Source: CAZQHK01 sp964593455
GTDB taxonomy: Bacteria; Muiribacteriota; CAYSPT01
Length of the DNA: 64,000 bases
Direction of reading: 5' to 3'
Assembly (NCBI GenBank): GCA_964593455.1
Contig: CAZQHK010000014.1
Location: 1-64,000, forward strand
The position numbers and the translations under genes were made by a program. Of this stretch, positions 62,877 to 64,000 are shown piece by piece. The notes beneath the pieces were generated by a model that saw only the letters and a list, made by a program, of their open reading frames with translations, made no database searches and was not told where the DNA came from. Every line of letters begins with the position of its first letter. Positions within the stretch are counted from its first letter, which is position 1.

Positions 62877-62905
62877 TTGTGAGTGCTTGTTGATAGTGGT
62901 ATAAT
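62877..62905 (+). promoter_or_regulatory. Promoter for murA, leaderless arrangement
   Basis: TTGTGA (62877-62882), 17 bases, TATAAT (62900-62905). The murA ATG starts only nine bases after the -10 box, at the expected transcription start. Confidence 0.65.
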
Positions 62906-62913
62906 TGCCCGCT

Positions 62914-64000
62914 ATGGACAAGTTTATCATCGAAGGCGGTGTTCGGCTTAAAGGCCGTATCAGGATTAATGGGGCGAAAAACTCTGCGTTGCCCATCATG
63001 GCTGCCACTATCCTGGGTAACGGTGAATCAAATCTTTCGGATGTGCCCCGCATCCGTGACGTCCGTACTATGTGTGAGATGTTGCGTCGTTTTGGAGCTC
63101 AACTCGATACCAGCAGCGACAGGATCAAAATACAGACCGACAATATCATGTATACTGAAGCTCCTTACGAGATAATCAAAACCATGCGGGCTTCATTTGT
63201 GGTTATGGGTCCCCTGCTGGCTAAGTTGGGAAAAGCCAGGGTAGCTCTTCCCGGTGGATGCGCCATTGGCAGACGGCCGGTTGGACTTCATCTTAAAGGG
63301 TTCCGAAAGCTTGGGGCAAAGATCGACATTGTTCACGGCTATGTCGAAGCTAAGTGCAGAAAGCTAAAAGGAGACAGGATATATCTGGATTTCCCCAGTG
63401 TGGGCGCTACTGAAAATCTTCTAATGACCGCCACATTGGCTAAGGGGGAAACCGTGATCGAGAATGCCGCCATGGAACCGGAAGTGATAGACCTGGCTGA
63501 GTTTCTGGGTAAAATGGGGGCGGAGATTGAAGGCGCCGGGACTGATGTCATCCGTATCCAGGGGGGGAGGATGCTTACCGGTGGAAGTCATAGCATCATA
63601 CCTGACAGAATTGAAGCGGGAACCTTTATGATCGCCGCGGCGGCCACCGGCGGCGATGTGACAATCGATAACGTTCGTTCCAACCATCTGAAAGCGGTGT
63701 GCTCAAAACTGCAGGAAGCCGGCGTCACGTTGAAATGGGACGGCAATACCGTCAGGGTGAGAAGCCGCCGCCAGTTTTCCCCGGTTGACATTAGATCTTT
63801 GCCGTATCCGGGTTTCCCCACTGATCTGCAATCTCCTTTCATGACGCTGCTAACAGTGGCCAATGGGACCAGCGTCGTCACTGAAACGATCTTCGAGAAT
63901 CGTTTTATGCATGTAGCGGAGCTCGTGAGGATGGGAGCAGATGTTTCTATAGATGAAAGATGTGCCGTTATCCGTGGGGTTAATACTCTTGGTGGAGCGC
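62914..64000 (+). CDS. murA: UDP-GlcNAc enolpyruvyl transferase (partial at window end)
   Basis: The first 362 residues of MurA, the first committed enzyme of peptidoglycan synthesis, cut by the window end. Signatures: INGAKNSALPIMAATIL near the start (catalytic Lys in GAKNS), the active-site Cys loop LPGGCAIGRRPVGLHL (about 113), PDRIEAGTFMIAAA and GFPTDLQSPF. The Cys form is fosfomycin-sensitive by family rule. There is no ribosome site before the ATG, and the promoter abuts it. Confidence 0.96.
   Translation, partial: MDKFIIEGGVRLKGRIRINGAKNSALPIMAATILGNGESNLSDVPRIRDVRTMCEMLRRFGAQLDTSSDRIKIQTDNIMYTEAPYEIIKTMRASFVVMGPLLAKLGKARVALPGGCAIGRRPVGLHLKGFRKLGAKIDIVHGYVEAKCRKLKGDRIYLDFPSVGATENLLMTATLAKGETVIENAAMEPEVIDLAEFLGKMGAEIEGAGTDVIRIQGGRMLTGGSHSIIPDRIEAGTFMIAAAATGGDVTIDNVRSNHLKAVCSKLQEAGVTLKWDGNTVRVRSRRQFSPVDIRSLPYPGFPTDLQSPFMTLLTVANGTSVVTETIFENRFMHVAELVRMGADVSIDERCAVIRGVNTLGGA

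Larger units (their letters stand above)
62454..62913. other. Intergenic region between the PilB-like gene and murA
   Basis: No gene seen. It contains the nested palindrome 62561-62685, an AT-rich stretch, the hairpin repeat 62740-62792 and the murA promoter at the end. Confidence 0.6.

Overview
The window is chromosomal DNA from a bacterium that I cannot place confidently in a phylum. Housekeeping genes dominate: rpsT, holA, pheS-pheT, ileS, lspA, lgt, rluD, argF, murI, tig, clpP, clpX, the start of murA, and eight tRNA genes. They are mixed with many secreted or membrane-anchored TPR, EF-hand-loop and coiled-coil proteins that I do not recognise, and with type IV pilus parts. yggS-yggT-divIVA in a row, Ni-type superoxide dismutase, a mono-cluster ferredoxin, NifU-type scaffold and an AmrS radical SAM enzyme fit a mostly anaerobic lineage with occasional oxygen stress. 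The mix of families suggests an uncultured or candidate-phylum organism; this is inference.

Layout. 0-5 kb: ECF sigma factor, exported Ni-SOD, nitroreductase, MBL hydrolase, AmrS, ferredoxin, Nfu protein. 5-7.2 kb: an inserted array of two toxin-antitoxin-like cassettes (MNT/HEPN and DUF2442/DUF4160), each bounded by the same 13-bp core and sharing the same flanking sequences. 7.2-11.5 kb (minus strand): two pilin-like genes, a GAF-SpoIIE phosphatase and a GAF-GGDEF diguanylate cyclase. 11.5-17.8 kb: rpsT facing the pheS-pheT-cvpA-holA operon. 18-22 kb: exported M6 peptidase and a TolB/TPR protein. 22-26.3 kb: yggS-yggT-divIVA, then phosphorylase-mtnA-class II aldolase, which looks like a DHAP-shunt set for 5'-methylthioadenosine. 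26.4-31.7 kb: ileS-lspA-lgt-rluD. 31.7-36.8 kb: pilin-like, HAMP and secreted TPR/coiled-coil genes with palindromic repeats at two stop codons. 36.8-43.6 kb: M20 deacylase, NYN-domain protein, P-loop protein beside argF, tRNA-Arg, murI. 43.7-45 kb: tRNA cluster full of short hairpin repeats. 45-48.5 kb: tig-clpP-clpX. 48.5-55.5 kb: secreted TPR, EF-hand and very large secreted proteins, then a ComEC-like MBL enzyme. 55.6-59 kb: an ATP-citrate-lyase-like pair. 59-62.5 kb: pilT and a PilB-like protein that keeps a c-di-GMP-binding MshEN domain but has lost its ATPase motifs. 62.9 kb to the end: murA, probably leaderless.

Two themes recur. One is c-di-GMP and pili: a diguanylate cyclase with an I-site, pilin genes, PilT and the MshEN pseudo-ATPase. 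The other is modular or palindromic non-coding repeats placed at gene ends and between tRNAs. The toxin-antitoxin cassette array is the most unusual structure. No recombinase, CRISPR array, rRNA or complete insertion sequence was seen.
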